Part shown: positions 52,257 through 61,032 of the stretch, in pieces | How positions within the stretch are numbered: position 1 is the stretch's first letter | Layout: every line of letters starts with the position of its first letter | NCBI GenBank assembly: GCA_900149785.2 | Contig: FSSI02000009.1 | Coordinates: forward strand, 62,001-126,000 | DNA length: 64,000 nucleotides | From: Sodalinema lacuna_A | GTDB lineage: Bacteria > Cyanobacteriota > Cyanobacteriia > Cyanobacteriales > Geitlerinemataceae | Reading direction: 5' to 3' | Made by a program: the position numbers and the translations under genes | The notes under the pieces: model-generated | Seen by the model: only the letters and a program-made list of their open reading frames with translations | Database searches by the model: none | What the model was told of the DNA's origin: nothing

Positions 52257-54863
52257 TTATCCAGGGGGATAATTGGGGTTATATGGCAGTTTAATCTCAA
52301 ATCGAGTTTGTCCAGGCTGAGACATAATACTAATCGTTCCGCCGTGGTTTTCATGGATGACTTGATAGGCAATGGACAAGCCTAAACCTGTTCCTTTGCC
52401 AACTACTTTAGTGGTAAAAAACGGATTAAAAATTTGACATTGCACCTCCTCAGGAATACCGGTTCCATTATCTTGCAAGACAATCTTGATGCTATTGTCC
52501 TCGACGCAGTGGGTGGAGACGCGAATCTCCGGCGGCGGTTCAGGCTGTTGCTCTAACCGCTCCTCGATCGCATCGATCGCATTCTCAAATACATTCATCA
52601 AAACTTGATTGATCTGGCTGGCGTAACAGGTCACTTTAGGCAACTCAGCATAGGTCTTGATAATCGTAATATCGGGTCGTTGATTATGACCCATGAGGCG
52701 ATTTCTCAATACCATTAACGTGCTATCAATTCCCTCATGAAGATCAACTGATTTCATCCCCATTTCATCGAGGCGGGCAAAGTTTTTCAGGGAAGCAACA
52801 ATGGTTTGAATCCGCTGCGCTCCGACCTCCATCGATTTGAGGATTTTGAATAGATCTTCTTGGAGAAAGGGTAACTCAATCTCGTCATACCAGGTGGCGA
52901 TCGCCTCGGGCGGTTGAGGATAATGAGCCTGATAACGATGGAGCAGTTCTAAAATATCCTCAAAATAGTCTCGGACTGGGGTGAGATTGCCATAAATAAA
53001 ATTGACTGGGTTGTTAATCTCATGGGCCATCCCCGCCGCCAATTGGCCTAAACTGGACATCTTTTCTGTTTGTACCAATTGCGCTTGGGTGCGTTTGAGT
53101 TGCTTGAGGGTAGCTTCGAGTTGTCGCGCCTTGTCTCGTTCCCCTTCCTCGCTGCGACGTAGAGCATCCTCAATCTGCATTCGTTCGACCACTTCTCGTT
53201 GCAGCCGTTTATTGCTGTCGTAAACTTGGGCGGTGCGATCGCGGACTCGCGCTTCGAGATCCTCTTGAGTCTGTTCTAACAGGAATTTTAGATGTTGTTG
53301 TTCGCTGATATCCTGCATCCATAAAAGAGCCGTCCCCTCCAAGAAGGGAAACACCCACAACGACAGCCAATGGGAGGTGTCTACTTCGGGATGAGGAATC
53401 TCGGCTGGGGTCAACTCAAGACAAAGATGACATTCTTGTTGAGGATAGGTGATGGCTGTCTTGACGGCTGTCAAAATCTGCTCTGCATCAGCATCTGAGA
53501 AACTCTCGTTAAGACAGGTTCCTGAAAAGGACGGCTGTCCCCGAAGTTTCGAGAAGGATTCAGCCCCGAGATGGGGTCGTTGAACCTCTGCTGGGTCTTT
53601 TGAACAGTACTGGCCCTGACTATCGACTAACACCAGGCGATCGCCGATGAGGTGAAACAGCCGTCGTAATTGGGCTTCGGCGGTCATCAGACGGGTTTGA
53701 AGCCCTTGGCGATCGCTGACATCATAGCCAATACAGAGTAACCCCCGAGGGCCTCCCAACTGGTCTGCGAGTAAACAAATATGCCAGTTGATCCAAACCT
53801 GTTCCCCGTTACGTCGGCGAATGGGAACGGTACGAGATAAGGCCAGGGTTTGTGTCTGTTGGGCTTCTTGTACCAAATCCTGTAACTCAGGACTTCCTAA
53901 GCGTTGGGCGAGGGGAGTTTCTTCGAGGGTGGGGAAATCGTAGCCGAGAAAATTTTGACTGTAGAGATTGGCAAATCGAGGCACTCCATCGAGATCCAAT
54001 TGCAGCAATAACACCGGCGTGCGATCGGCCATACAGCGGTATTGGGTTTCCTGCTGATACAGTTGCCTCAATACCGACTCCGTTAGGTGAGAGTAGCGTT
54101 GACGGCTGCGCAGGATGGTCGAGAGCAACAGCATGGCCCCGAGTGTGGTGGCGGTTCCGAGGATGCGAATCCAGGGCTGTAGGGGCGATCGCGCTGTCCA
54201 TCCTGGCACGGGTGTGGCGGCGATTTGCCAGACGTCCTGAGAAAAGCGAAGATCGGCGGTGACGGGGCGATTGTTAAACACGACTCGATTGCCGAACAGG
54301 AGCTGTGTTGCCCCTCCAACGCGGCGACGTAAGGCCCAATCTAACCCCGATACCCGTTCTCCGATGGGACTCTCCTCAATTAACCGTTCTAAATCCAACG
54401 TTAGGTTTAACTGACCCAAGACGTTAGGGTTAGCGGCCCGATGGATTAAATCAAGGGGAATCACCAGTTGAACCTCGCCAGGAGATGCGCCCTCGGGGGG
54501 TTGCCGTCGGGGAAGAGCCGACGGAGACTCGGATTCGACGGGAAGAGGTGTCCAGACTAGGTGACGAATGGCCGGATAGTCTTGTTGGAGCTGTGGGTCG
54601 AGAATAGCCCTCTGAGGGGCTGGCAGAGTTGGCCCCAGGGCAGCCTGATGGCCCCAATGGTGGGCTACCAGGACATGGGTGGTCAGTTGTCCTTCGAGGA
54701 TACTGCGAACGGTGTTGAGTTGCTCAAGAACCGATTGGCGAGTCTGGTTCTGGAAACGGCGGCGTTCAGCCTGATCGATGAAAATAACTGTCAATCCCAG
54801 CACAAGACCCGTCGCAAAGGTCACCCAGGGTACGGAAAGGGGGGAACGTTTTATGGGGGCCAT
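52257..54863 (-). CDS. Membrane sensor histidine kinase
   Basis: The protein of about 868 residues has a first membrane span (about 12-30), an extracytoplasmic sensor region (about 35-225), a second span (WIRILGTATTLGAMLLL), a PAS domain (YRCMADRTPVLLLQLDLDG...), a second PAS-like part, a coiled coil, then the HisKA-type phosphorylation site GMAHEINNPVNFIYGNL and an ATPase with NVFENAIDAIEE, LQDNGTGIP and GKGTGLGLSIAYQVI. The stimulus is unknown and no response regulator is next to it (orphan kinase). I chose the ATG at 54863 over a GTG at 54869. Confidence 0.9.
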   Translation of the reverse strand: MAPIKRSPLSVPWVTFATGLVLGLTVIFIDQAERRRFQNQTRQSVLEQLNTVRSILEGQLTTHVLVAHHWGHQAALGPTLPAPQRAILDPQLQQDYPAIRHLVWTPLPVESESPSALPRRQPPEGASPGEVQLVIPLDLIHRAANPNVLGQLNLTLDLERLIEESPIGERVSGLDWALRRRVGGATQLLFGNRVVFNNRPVTADLRFSQDVWQIAATPVPGWTARSPLQPWIRILGTATTLGAMLLLSTILRSRQRYSHLTESVLRQLYQQETQYRCMADRTPVLLLQLDLDGVPRFANLYSQNFLGYDFPTLEETPLAQRLGSPELQDLVQEAQQTQTLALSRTVPIRRRNGEQVWINWHICLLADQLGGPRGLLCIGYDVSDRQGLQTRLMTAEAQLRRLFHLIGDRLVLVDSQGQYCSKDPAEVQRPHLGAESFSKLRGQPSFSGTCLNESFSDADAEQILTAVKTAITYPQQECHLCLELTPAEIPHPEVDTSHWLSLWVFPFLEGTALLWMQDISEQQHLKFLLEQTQEDLEARVRDRTAQVYDSNKRLQREVVERMQIEDALRRSEEGERDKARQLEATLKQLKRTQAQLVQTEKMSSLGQLAAGMAHEINNPVNFIYGNLTPVRDYFEDILELLHRYQAHYPQPPEAIATWYDEIELPFLQEDLFKILKSMEVGAQRIQTIVASLKNFARLDEMGMKSVDLHEGIDSTLMVLRNRLMGHNQRPDITIIKTYAELPKVTCYASQINQVLMNVFENAIDAIEERLEQQPEPPPEIRVSTHCVEDNSIKIVLQDNGTGIPEEVQCQIFNPFFTTKVVGKGTGLGLSIAYQVIHENHGGTISIMSQPGQTRFEIKLPYNPNYPPG

Positions 54864-55139
54864 TGGCACAGCAGAAGGCGATCGCCATCGGAAGTTAACG
54901 AGAGAGCATTGAGATGGAGAAGGAAGACGGGATACAATGAGGGGTCAGGTTCTATTTTAAACGCCCAGTTTAACCCCCCAGTTGAGGCGGGCCGCTTGGG
55001 GGCTAGATTCCCGGAGGCGACGCCGATCCCAGAGCCATCCTAAAGGATTTGGGGAGAATTCAAGGCCCTGAACGGGTTAAAGTGAACATAGTAGGTGCAT
55101 TAACCCCCTACTTTGAGATGAGACGTTAAAGGTAAGTGG

Positions 55140-56747
55140 ATGGACATCGCGACTGAAACAATCACACCCATTGCAATCGTACTGTTTGCTACTGGAATTT
55201 TGGTATGGGGTTATGTCCGCGCCCGTCCCTACGGCAAAATCGGTCTGCTGTCGTGGTTACAGTCGGTGTCCGTCACCGCACCCTGGTTGGTCTTTTTCGG
55301 TCTGTTGGCGGCCGGGATCTATATTAATCTGGCCTTGGAACTGTTGGTCATTGTTCTGTCGATTATTGTCTATATTGCCCTCGGACGACAACTGCGACAG
55401 GCAGCCCAAGATCCCCAGGAACGGGCGGATTTACAGAATTTGCTGCAAAACAAAATGGCGAAAGGAGAGTTTTCTGATGGGGATGACACGTCCTCGGCGG
55501 ATTCAGGAACGCCTGAGGCCCCGCGATCGCCGTCGGATTCCCCGTCTTCTCCTAGCCGTGAGGCCCCGCGAGAGGAGGTTGGCTCGTCACAACCCCGGAT
55601 GAAACCGGACATGGCGAAGGCGGCGTTGGAGTTTCCGGCGATTCCTGATGAGGATTTACGCAAGATTCAAGAGATTTTTGCGATTGATACGTTTTTCTGT
55701 ACGGAGACAATCCCTTATCAGTCGGGGGCGATTTTTAAGGGCAATTTGCGCGGTGAACCTGAACCTTCGTATGATCTGCTGTCGTCTCGTTTGCGGGAGC
55801 GGTTGGGCGATCGCTACCGCCTCTTTTTGGTGCCAGATCCTGAGGGTAAACCGGTGGTGGTCATCTTACCTCAGGATAGGGACCCGCAACCCCTCAGCCA
55901 AGGGCAACAACTCCTGGCTTTGGGGTTAGCGGTGGCCACGGTGGTGACGTCGTTAGAGACGGCGGGGATCTTTTTGGGGTTTGATTTGTTTAGCGATTTC
56001 GGCCGTTGGCCCGAAACGTTACCCTTGGCGTTGGGGATTTGGGCGGTTTTACTGATTCATGAGTTGGGCCATCGCCTGATGGCTAGTCGCTATGGGGTGC
56101 GTCTGTCGCCCCCCTTCTTTCTACCGACTTGGCAAATTGGCTCGTTTGGGGCGATTACTCGCTTTGAGTCGTTGATTCCCAATCGTTCGGTTTTGTTTGA
56201 TGTGGCGATCGCCGGCCCGTTGGCGGGGGGATTGGCCTCGTTGGCGATGGTGGTGGTGGGATTGCTTTTGTCCAATTCAGGAAGTTTGTTTCAGCTTCCG
56301 ACGGAGTTTTTCCGAGGTTCGGTTTTGGTGGCCCTGTTAGCCAAGGGATTTTTGGCACAAAGCCTCAATCAAGCTCTGGTGACGGTGCATCCGTTGGTGA
56401 TTTTGGGCTGGTTAGGATTGGTTGTGAATGCGATTAATTTGATGCCCGCTGGACAGTTAGATGGGGGCCGAGCCATTCAGGCAATTTATGGCCGCAAAAT
56501 TGCTGGACGGGCTACAATCGCGACGTTGATTGTGTTGGCGATCGCCACGTTTGCGAATCCGTTAGCGTTGTATTGGGCCATCATTATTTTGGTGTTACAA
56601 CGAGAGTTAGAACGTCCGAGTCTCAATGAAATCCGCGAACCCAATGATACTCGCGCGATTATCAGTTTAGTGTCTCTGTTAATGATGCTATTAATCCTGT
56701 TGCCCCTGACTCCGAGTTTGGCGTTGCGGTTGGGAATTGGGGGGTAG
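55140..56747 (+). CDS. Site-2 protease family (M50) membrane metalloprotease
   Basis: The 535-residue protein has N-terminal membrane spans, a cytoplasmic linker rich in Ser/Pro/Glu (about 110-165), a conserved middle part (FAIDTFFCTETIPYQSGAIFKGNLRGE) as in plant EGY proteins, and a membrane protease core with HELGH (about residue 305) and NLMPAGQLDGG (second zinc-site motif). It is an EGY-like S2P, probably in thylakoid or plasma membrane, with unknown substrate. The start at 55140 is preceded by AAAGGTAAG. Confidence 0.88.
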   Translation: MDIATETITPIAIVLFATGILVWGYVRARPYGKIGLLSWLQSVSVTAPWLVFFGLLAAGIYINLALELLVIVLSIIVYIALGRQLRQAAQDPQERADLQNLLQNKMAKGEFSDGDDTSSADSGTPEAPRSPSDSPSSPSREAPREEVGSSQPRMKPDMAKAALEFPAIPDEDLRKIQEIFAIDTFFCTETIPYQSGAIFKGNLRGEPEPSYDLLSSRLRERLGDRYRLFLVPDPEGKPVVVILPQDRDPQPLSQGQQLLALGLAVATVVTSLETAGIFLGFDLFSDFGRWPETLPLALGIWAVLLIHELGHRLMASRYGVRLSPPFFLPTWQIGSFGAITRFESLIPNRSVLFDVAIAGPLAGGLASLAMVVVGLLLSNSGSLFQLPTEFFRGSVLVALLAKGFLAQSLNQALVTVHPLVILGWLGLVVNAINLMPAGQLDGGRAIQAIYGRKIAGRATIATLIVLAIATFANPLALYWAIIILVLQRELERPSLNEIREPNDTRAIISLVSLLMMLLILLPLTPSLALRLGIGG

Positions 56748-57163
56748 ACGGGAACACCGGAACACCGCAGCAGGGAACCGGGAACACCGGAACAAATACC
56801 CCACCCCGCCCTGCGGGAACCCTGCCCAAGAGGGGACAGTAGGGGCGTACCTTTAAGTTCCCTCTCTTCTATGGATTTGTCTGTTTTGTTAATCCTGAGT
56901 TGGCTGGGTTTGGTTTGCGTAAATACTCGTATGTTGTGGCCATCACAGTTTTAATGGGTTGGCGATCGCCGATTCAGTGAGTGCTAACTCTATCTAAGCT
57001 CGATCAAGACTCGGTTCGATGCCGTTTACACTTGGCTTGTCGGGTGCATCTTCGCAGATGAGCAAAACAACAGTAACCCTGTCAAAACACTCGAAAATGC
57101 TCCGGGTTTTAAGAATTTATGTTAGAAATAAGATAGTTTGTCTTTACGGAGTATTGTCGATAA
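56748..57163 (+). other. 416-bp gene-free region with short direct repeats
   Basis: The first 60 bases repeat GGGAACACCGGAACA twice (56751-56801). A GGGGTGGG/CCCCACCCC-like segment at about 56806 recalls the dispersed 43-bp element. No frame with coding signs is seen. The final 60 bases before speD are A/T rich (AATTTATGTTAGAAATAAGAT) and probably contain its promoter; CGGAG lies 12 bases before the speD ATG. Confidence 0.4.
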
Positions 57164-57571
57164 ATGAAAGCAATCGGAACCCATCTGGTCGTTGATGCCT
57201 GGGAATCCCCCGCTGAGTTGCTCAATGACCCGGAGTGTATTCGTGGGGCACTCATGGATGCGGTTTCAGTCGGAGGAGCAACGCTGATTGATTTATGTGT
57301 ACACCAGTTCAGTCCCCACGGGGTAACTGCAACAGCTACCTTGGCAGAGTCTCATATTGCTCTGCACACCTGGCCTGAACATGGCTATTTTGCGGCAGAT
57401 CTGTTTTTTTGCGGTGCAGGAAACCCTAGAAAGGCTCTGGAGTTTTTAACTCAGGTGCTGCAAGCCAAACAGGCGAAGATTACAACGTTAACTCGCGGCT
57501 TTGAGCCGATGGCTCAGGCCGAGGATCCGAGTCGATGGCGGCCGGAAACTCAGGCGGTTCCCGCTGGCTAA
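57164..57571 (+). CDS. speD: S-adenosylmethionine decarboxylase proenzyme
   Basis: The 135-residue protein is the short prokaryotic AdoMetDC type. The self-cleavage site is in LAESHIALHTWPEHGYFAAD, where the Ser of ESH becomes the pyruvoyl group. FCGAGNP follows. It makes decarboxylated SAM, the aminopropyl donor for spermidine. The gene stands alone between the M50 protease gene and the convergent cobA. Confidence 0.93.
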   Translation: MKAIGTHLVVDAWESPAELLNDPECIRGALMDAVSVGGATLIDLCVHQFSPHGVTATATLAESHIALHTWPEHGYFAADLFFCGAGNPRKALEFLTQVLQAKQAKITTLTRGFEPMAQAEDPSRWRPETQAVPAG

Positions 57572-57681
57572 GGACCGGGGTCAACGTTGAGAACGGTAGC
57601 GATCGCAGTCTTCCCCCTGGGAGAATCGCGATCGCGTTGCAATTTAGGGGGAAACTTCCCCAAAACCTTGCTAAAACGTCC

Positions 57682-58458
57682 CTAAAACAAAGGTTGCGGA
57701 CAGCCACGAGAGAGAATCGGGGCCAAATTGACGACCGCTCCTACCACCGCTACAGCTGGAGCTTCAAATCCCGTCGCCTCAACCTGTTCAATGATGGAGT
57801 TGAGGGTTCCGAGTAATTCCTCTTGATCTCGGCGGGTTCCCCACCGAATCAGAGCGATGGGGGTGTTGGCATCCCGTCCAGCTTTGAGTAGACTTTCAAT
57901 GATATTGGGGAGATTACGAACTCCCATATAAATGACGATGGTTTCTGAGCCTTGGGCGATCGCCTCCCAGTTGACCTCGGGCCGGTACTTGTCCACCATT
58001 TCATGGCCGGTGACAAAGGTAACCGAGGAACTGTACTGACGATGAGTCAGAGGAATCCCGGCATAGGCGGGGGCCGCAATCCCTGAGGTGATACCGGGAA
58101 CCACCTCCACCGGAACTCCAGCGGCTAAGAGATCTTCCATTTCCTCTCCTCCTCGGCCGAACACAAAGGGATCGCCCCCTTTCAGACGCACTACGACGGT
58201 GTGATTTTGGGCCAGAGCGATGAGTAGTTGGGTGGTTTCCTCTTGCAGCAAGGAATGACGACCCCGACGCTTTCCAGCATGAATACGCTCAGCTTGAGGG
58301 GCAATCATGGCCAGGATCGGCTCGCTGACGAGGGCATCATAGACCACAACGTCAGCGGATTCGAGCAGGGTTTTGGCTTTAAGGGTGAGTAAGCCTGGGT
58401 CTCCGGGGCCGGCTCCCACGAGATACACTTTGCCCACGGGGTCTGAAGAAATTACCAA
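57682..58458 (-). CDS. cobA: Uroporphyrinogen-III C-methyltransferase
   Basis: The 258-residue protein opens GKVYLVGAGPGDPGLLTLKA and contains RLKGGDPFVFGRGGEE, VVPGITSGIAAPAYAGIPLTHR and VIYMGVRNL, the complete SUMT pattern. It methylates uroporphyrinogen III twice to precorrin-2, the branch point to siroheme and cobalamin. It lacks the CysG dehydrogenase/chelatase part, so the chelatase must be separate. A CbiX/SirB-type gene lies at 60261. Confidence 0.95.
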   Translation of the reverse strand: MVISSDPVGKVYLVGAGPGDPGLLTLKAKTLLESADVVVYDALVSEPILAMIAPQAERIHAGKRRGRHSLLQEETTQLLIALAQNHTVVVRLKGGDPFVFGRGGEEMEDLLAAGVPVEVVPGITSGIAAPAYAGIPLTHRQYSSSVTFVTGHEMVDKYRPEVNWEAIAQGSETIVIYMGVRNLPNIIESLLKAGRDANTPIALIRWGTRRDQEELLGTLNSIIEQVEATGFEAPAVAVVGAVVNLAPILSRGCPQPLF

Positions 58459-58677
58459 GGTTGTCAGCGCAGTACGGCAGAATTAAACAATACTGGTTAA
58501 CATTTTGATATAGAATGACCCACTTTGTCTGTATCACCGTGAACTTTCTCGGTCAGCAAACCCTCGAAGATTGCCGGATTGATACTCTGAGTTGGGAAAG
58601 AATGCCTCACTTGGTGACCTGCGACCTGTTCCCTTCTTGTCCCCGTGTGTTGTCCTATTTAGCCTAATTTCTGCCCT

Positions 58678-58914
58678 ATGACTGTGCAAGTACAATTCCT
58701 TCCTGATGATATTACGATCGCCGCCCAAGCCGGTGAGCCCCTGTTGGATGTGGCTAAACGGGCCGGCCTCACCATCCCCACTGGCTGTTTGATGGGGTCT
58801 TGTCACGCCTGTGAGGTGGACCTCAATGGTGAGGCGATTTGTTCTTGTATTACAGCGGTTCCGGCAGGAATGGACAAGATTACGATCGATCTTTACAGTG
58901 ACCCGGCTTGGTAA
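58678..58914 (+). CDS. Small 2Fe-2S ferredoxin-like protein
   Basis: The 78-residue protein has the 2Fe-2S plant-type ferredoxin core in shortened form: GCLMGSCHACEV gives three cysteines (CxxxxCxxC) and ICSCITAVPAG the fourth. The usual N-terminal strand and ubiquitin-like fold are present. Such truncated ferredoxins occur in most cyanobacteria; the electron partner is unknown. The frame starts 219 bp from cobA on the opposite strand. Confidence 0.85.
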   Translation: MTVQVQFLPDDITIAAQAGEPLLDVAKRAGLTIPTGCLMGSCHACEVDLNGEAICSCITAVPAGMDKITIDLYSDPAW

Positions 58915-58995
58915 GGATTAGATGACGATCTTTTGATTCTCTGATCCGATTCGGGGTTCGGTCTGCCCCACCACCACAACCGTGTCAGGCTGGTT

Positions 58996-59208
58996 CTACA
59001 TGGCGTGGGCGTAGAGTCCTGGGGAGTAGGCCTCGATAACATTGCCGGTTTCCCGACAGGTGATCATGAGGTAATCACAATGGTGACATTCGGTCCGGAC
59101 TAAACGGTTTTGATCAACATGATGCCGTTCTCCAGGACGACCACAGTTGGGACAACGAACGGTGGTCGTCTTGCTGGTTATGGATACAGAATCTAAGCTC
59201 ATTTTCAT
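58996..59208 (-). CDS. Small zinc-ribbon protein
   Basis: About 70 residues with CPNCGRPGERHHV and CHHCDYLMITC, so two CxxC knuckles form one zinc ribbon. The C-terminal IEAYSPGLYAHAM is conserved-looking. Such proteins are often mislabelled PriA in cyanobacterial genomes because of the ribbon, but there is no helicase. I chose the ATG at 59208; ATG at 59202 is an alternative. Confidence 0.75.
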   Translation of the reverse strand: MKMSLDSVSITSKTTTVRCPNCGRPGERHHVDQNRLVRTECHHCDYLMITCRETGNVIEAYSPGLYAHAM

Positions 59209-59217
59209 GGGTGTCAA

Positions 59218-59770
59218 TGTTAAAGTTCGGTTAAAACGGGTTTAAATGGTGGGTGTGATTGATGGGGGCGATTGTTACTCTTAAATGTCTTGATGGATAG
59301 TGATCGCTGCCCTGATATTTCTGGGAATTGATGGTTTCGGTAGATCTAACTAGATATAAGCACCCAAAATCTCTTGATTTTTTGAGATTTTTACCATTAT
59401 AACGCGATCCCAACTAGATAGCTGGCCAAGACAGATCCACAAAAGTCCCTATTACAACGGCGTTTCAAGACCCTCTACCGATAGGAATATCTTTGGGTCT
59501 TCTCCATAAAATCTTAATATTTGAACGACAGTTCACCCAAGATCCCAAAAGGGATATTACGGTTTTGCGGGTTGACATCCTGGAGGTACAAGGTACGGTT
59601 TCCCGAACCCTACTTCCCTAGGCAAAAATCGAGGGTCCTACGGTTTTACCGTATTAAGAATTGTTAAACTGTAAAAAAAGATACAGAAAATAGCTATACT
59701 AATAAGTGCGGAACCCAAAGTGTCTGATTTACCGCGCTTTTTTTAAAATAACTATCGAGGAATATCAATC
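59218..59770 (+). promoter_or_regulatory. 553-bp upstream region of a small gene, with repeated boxes and promoter elements
   Basis: No convincing frame is present. The sequence TACGGTTT occurs three times in the same direction (59558, 59594, 59639); the last is part of a perfect palindrome TACGGTTTTACCGTA. A -10-like TATACT lies at 59695-59700, followed by the terminator-like hairpin described separately. The left part (59340-59400) is A/T rich and could hold the promoter of the divergent zinc-ribbon gene. Confidence 0.45.
59706..59744 (+). terminator. Terminator-like hairpin in the leader of the 66-residue gene (possible attenuator)
   Basis: GTGCGG pairs with CCGCGC (one G-T pair) around a 20-base loop and is followed directly by TTTTTTT. 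It begins 6 bases after the -10-like TATACT and ends 26 bases before the ATG at 59771. It may be an attenuator, or the end of a short stand-alone RNA. Confidence 0.55.
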
Positions 59771-59971
59771 ATGTCTTTAACCGATCGCAGCCGCGCTCTG
59801 ATGAGCCGTCATCATCAAGCCATCCGTAATCGCCAACAATCTTTACTGAGCCGTGTTTCGGAAGAAGCCGGGATTCCCGGAGAAGCTGGGGAACATTGGT
59901 CTCACCTTCAAGGTAAACCCTCCTATAACAACTCCATTTCCTATGATCGCAGTGGTGCAACGATGAGCTAG
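59771..59971 (+). CDS. 66-residue hypothetical protein
   Basis: The small basic protein starts MSLTDRSRALMSRHHQAIRN, continues with a helix rich in Arg, Gln and Ser, and has a Gly/Tyr/Ser-rich tail (GKPSYNNSISYDRSGATMS). No membrane span or cysteine motif is visible. A start-proximal AGGA lies about 10 bases upstream, and the strong terminator at 60041-60075 closes the unit, so it has the signs of a real, separately controlled gene. I do not recognise a family. Confidence 0.65.
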   Translation: MSLTDRSRALMSRHHQAIRNRQQSLLSRVSEEAGIPGEAGEHWSHLQGKPSYNNSISYDRSGATMS

Positions 59972-60040
59972 GTCTGATCGTTAAGTCAGACCGTTAAGTC
60001 TGACAGCTAAGGTTGCAGGTTGCATCCTGGAGTTTAAGTT

Positions 60041-60075
60041 CCGCGTCTGGCATTGTCCAACGCGGCGTTTTTTTT
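60041..60075 (+). terminator. Strong intrinsic terminator
   Basis: CCGCGT pairs with ACGCGG around a 13-base loop and is followed, after CG, by eight T. It follows the 66-residue gene by about 70 bases. Between them GTCTGA/TCAGAC and GTCAGAC/GTCTGAC (59972-60005) form competing small stems. Confidence 0.85.
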
Positions 60076-60099
60076 GGCCAACCCCTCTTGCCTCTTGCC

Positions 60100-60199
60100 A
60101 TCCCCTCTTGGGAGGGGTTAGGGGTGGGTTATGCCTCTTGCCTCTTGCCTCTTGCCATCCCCTCCTGGGAGGGGTTAGGGGTGGGTTATGCCTTTTGCC
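60100..60199 (+). repeat. 43-bp repeat, two copies, with CCTCTTG heptamers
   Basis: Copies at 60100-60142 and 60157-60199 start ATCCCCTCyTGGGAGGGG and run on to GGGTTATGCC. They are the reverse complement form of the copies at 36315-36482. The spacer and flanks are made of tandem CCTCTTG heptamers, continuing to about 60230. Confidence 0.9.
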
Positions 60200-60260
60200 T
60201 CTTGCCTCTTGCCCCTTGCCTTTTGCTATCTTAAAAAGAGATCCCTCAACCCCCTAACCT

Positions 60261-60989
60261 ATGTCTTCTCCCGCCTATCTCCTTGTGGCTCATGGTAGCC
60301 GCGATCCTCGCCCCGCCCAGATTGTGGACCATTTAGCGGCTCGGATGAGGGAACGACTGGGGGGGCATCCTGTGGGAACGGCGGCCCTCGACTGTCAACC
60401 GCAACCGCTGCATGAGCAATTACAGCAGTTTTGTCAGCAGGTGCGATCGCCGGTACAGATTTTGCCATTATTTTTGCTGCCGGGGGTCCATGTGAGGGAG
60501 GATATTCCCGAAGAAGTTGCGATCGCGCGATCGCACCTCCCCGACAGCCAAACCATCGAGATTTTGCCCTACCTTGGCAGTCATGAAGGACTCAGCCAAG
60601 TCCTGCGGGAGCAAATCCAGGCCCAGCCGGATTGTCAGGCTTGGATTCTTCTGGCTCATGGTAGTCGTCGTCCGGGGGGAAATGCCCCGATTGAAGCCCT
60701 CGCTGCTCAACTTCCCGAACAAGTGGGCTGCCCGGTTCGTCCCGCCTATTGGTCCGTTGAGCCAAGTTTAGAGATGCAACTGAACAACTATCAGCAAGCT
60801 GGATATGAGCGAGTGGGGGTGTTGCCCTACTTCCTCTGTCCGGGTGGGCTGACTGATGCCATTGGGGAACAGTTGCGATCGCGCTCTGGGCTGCATCTGT
60901 ACCTCAGTGAAACTCTCAGCGAAAGTCCGCATCTGATGGAGGTTCTTCTCGATTTGCGTCAACGAGTCCCCGTTCCTTTCGGCCGATAA
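60261..60989 (+). CDS. Sirohydrochlorin chelatase (CbiX/SirB family)
   Basis: The 242-residue protein is a two-repeat CbiX. Each half starts with a strand and a metal-site-like LVAHGSRDPRP (first) and ILLAHGSRRPGGNAP (second), and contains FLLPGVHVREDIPEE and FLCPGGLTDAI. It inserts iron (or cobalt) into sirohydrochlorin, downstream of CobA, which is encoded 2 kb away. SirB (iron) versus CbiX (cobalt) cannot be settled by eye. The start follows the repeat block by about 30 bp. Confidence 0.9.
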   Translation: MSSPAYLLVAHGSRDPRPAQIVDHLAARMRERLGGHPVGTAALDCQPQPLHEQLQQFCQQVRSPVQILPLFLLPGVHVREDIPEEVAIARSHLPDSQTIEILPYLGSHEGLSQVLREQIQAQPDCQAWILLAHGSRRPGGNAPIEALAAQLPEQVGCPVRPAYWSVEPSLEMQLNNYQQAGYERVGVLPYFLCPGGLTDAIGEQLRSRSGLHLYLSETLSESPHLMEVLLDLRQRVPVPFGR

Positions 60990-61032
60990 GCGTTGGAGAC
61001 CGGAATCTCCTCGATAGGCTTACCCTCCACCC

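Noticed and set aside
58996..59208. PriA helicase annotation for the zinc-ribbon gene
   Set aside because: Only a single zinc ribbon of about 70 residues; no helicase motifs.
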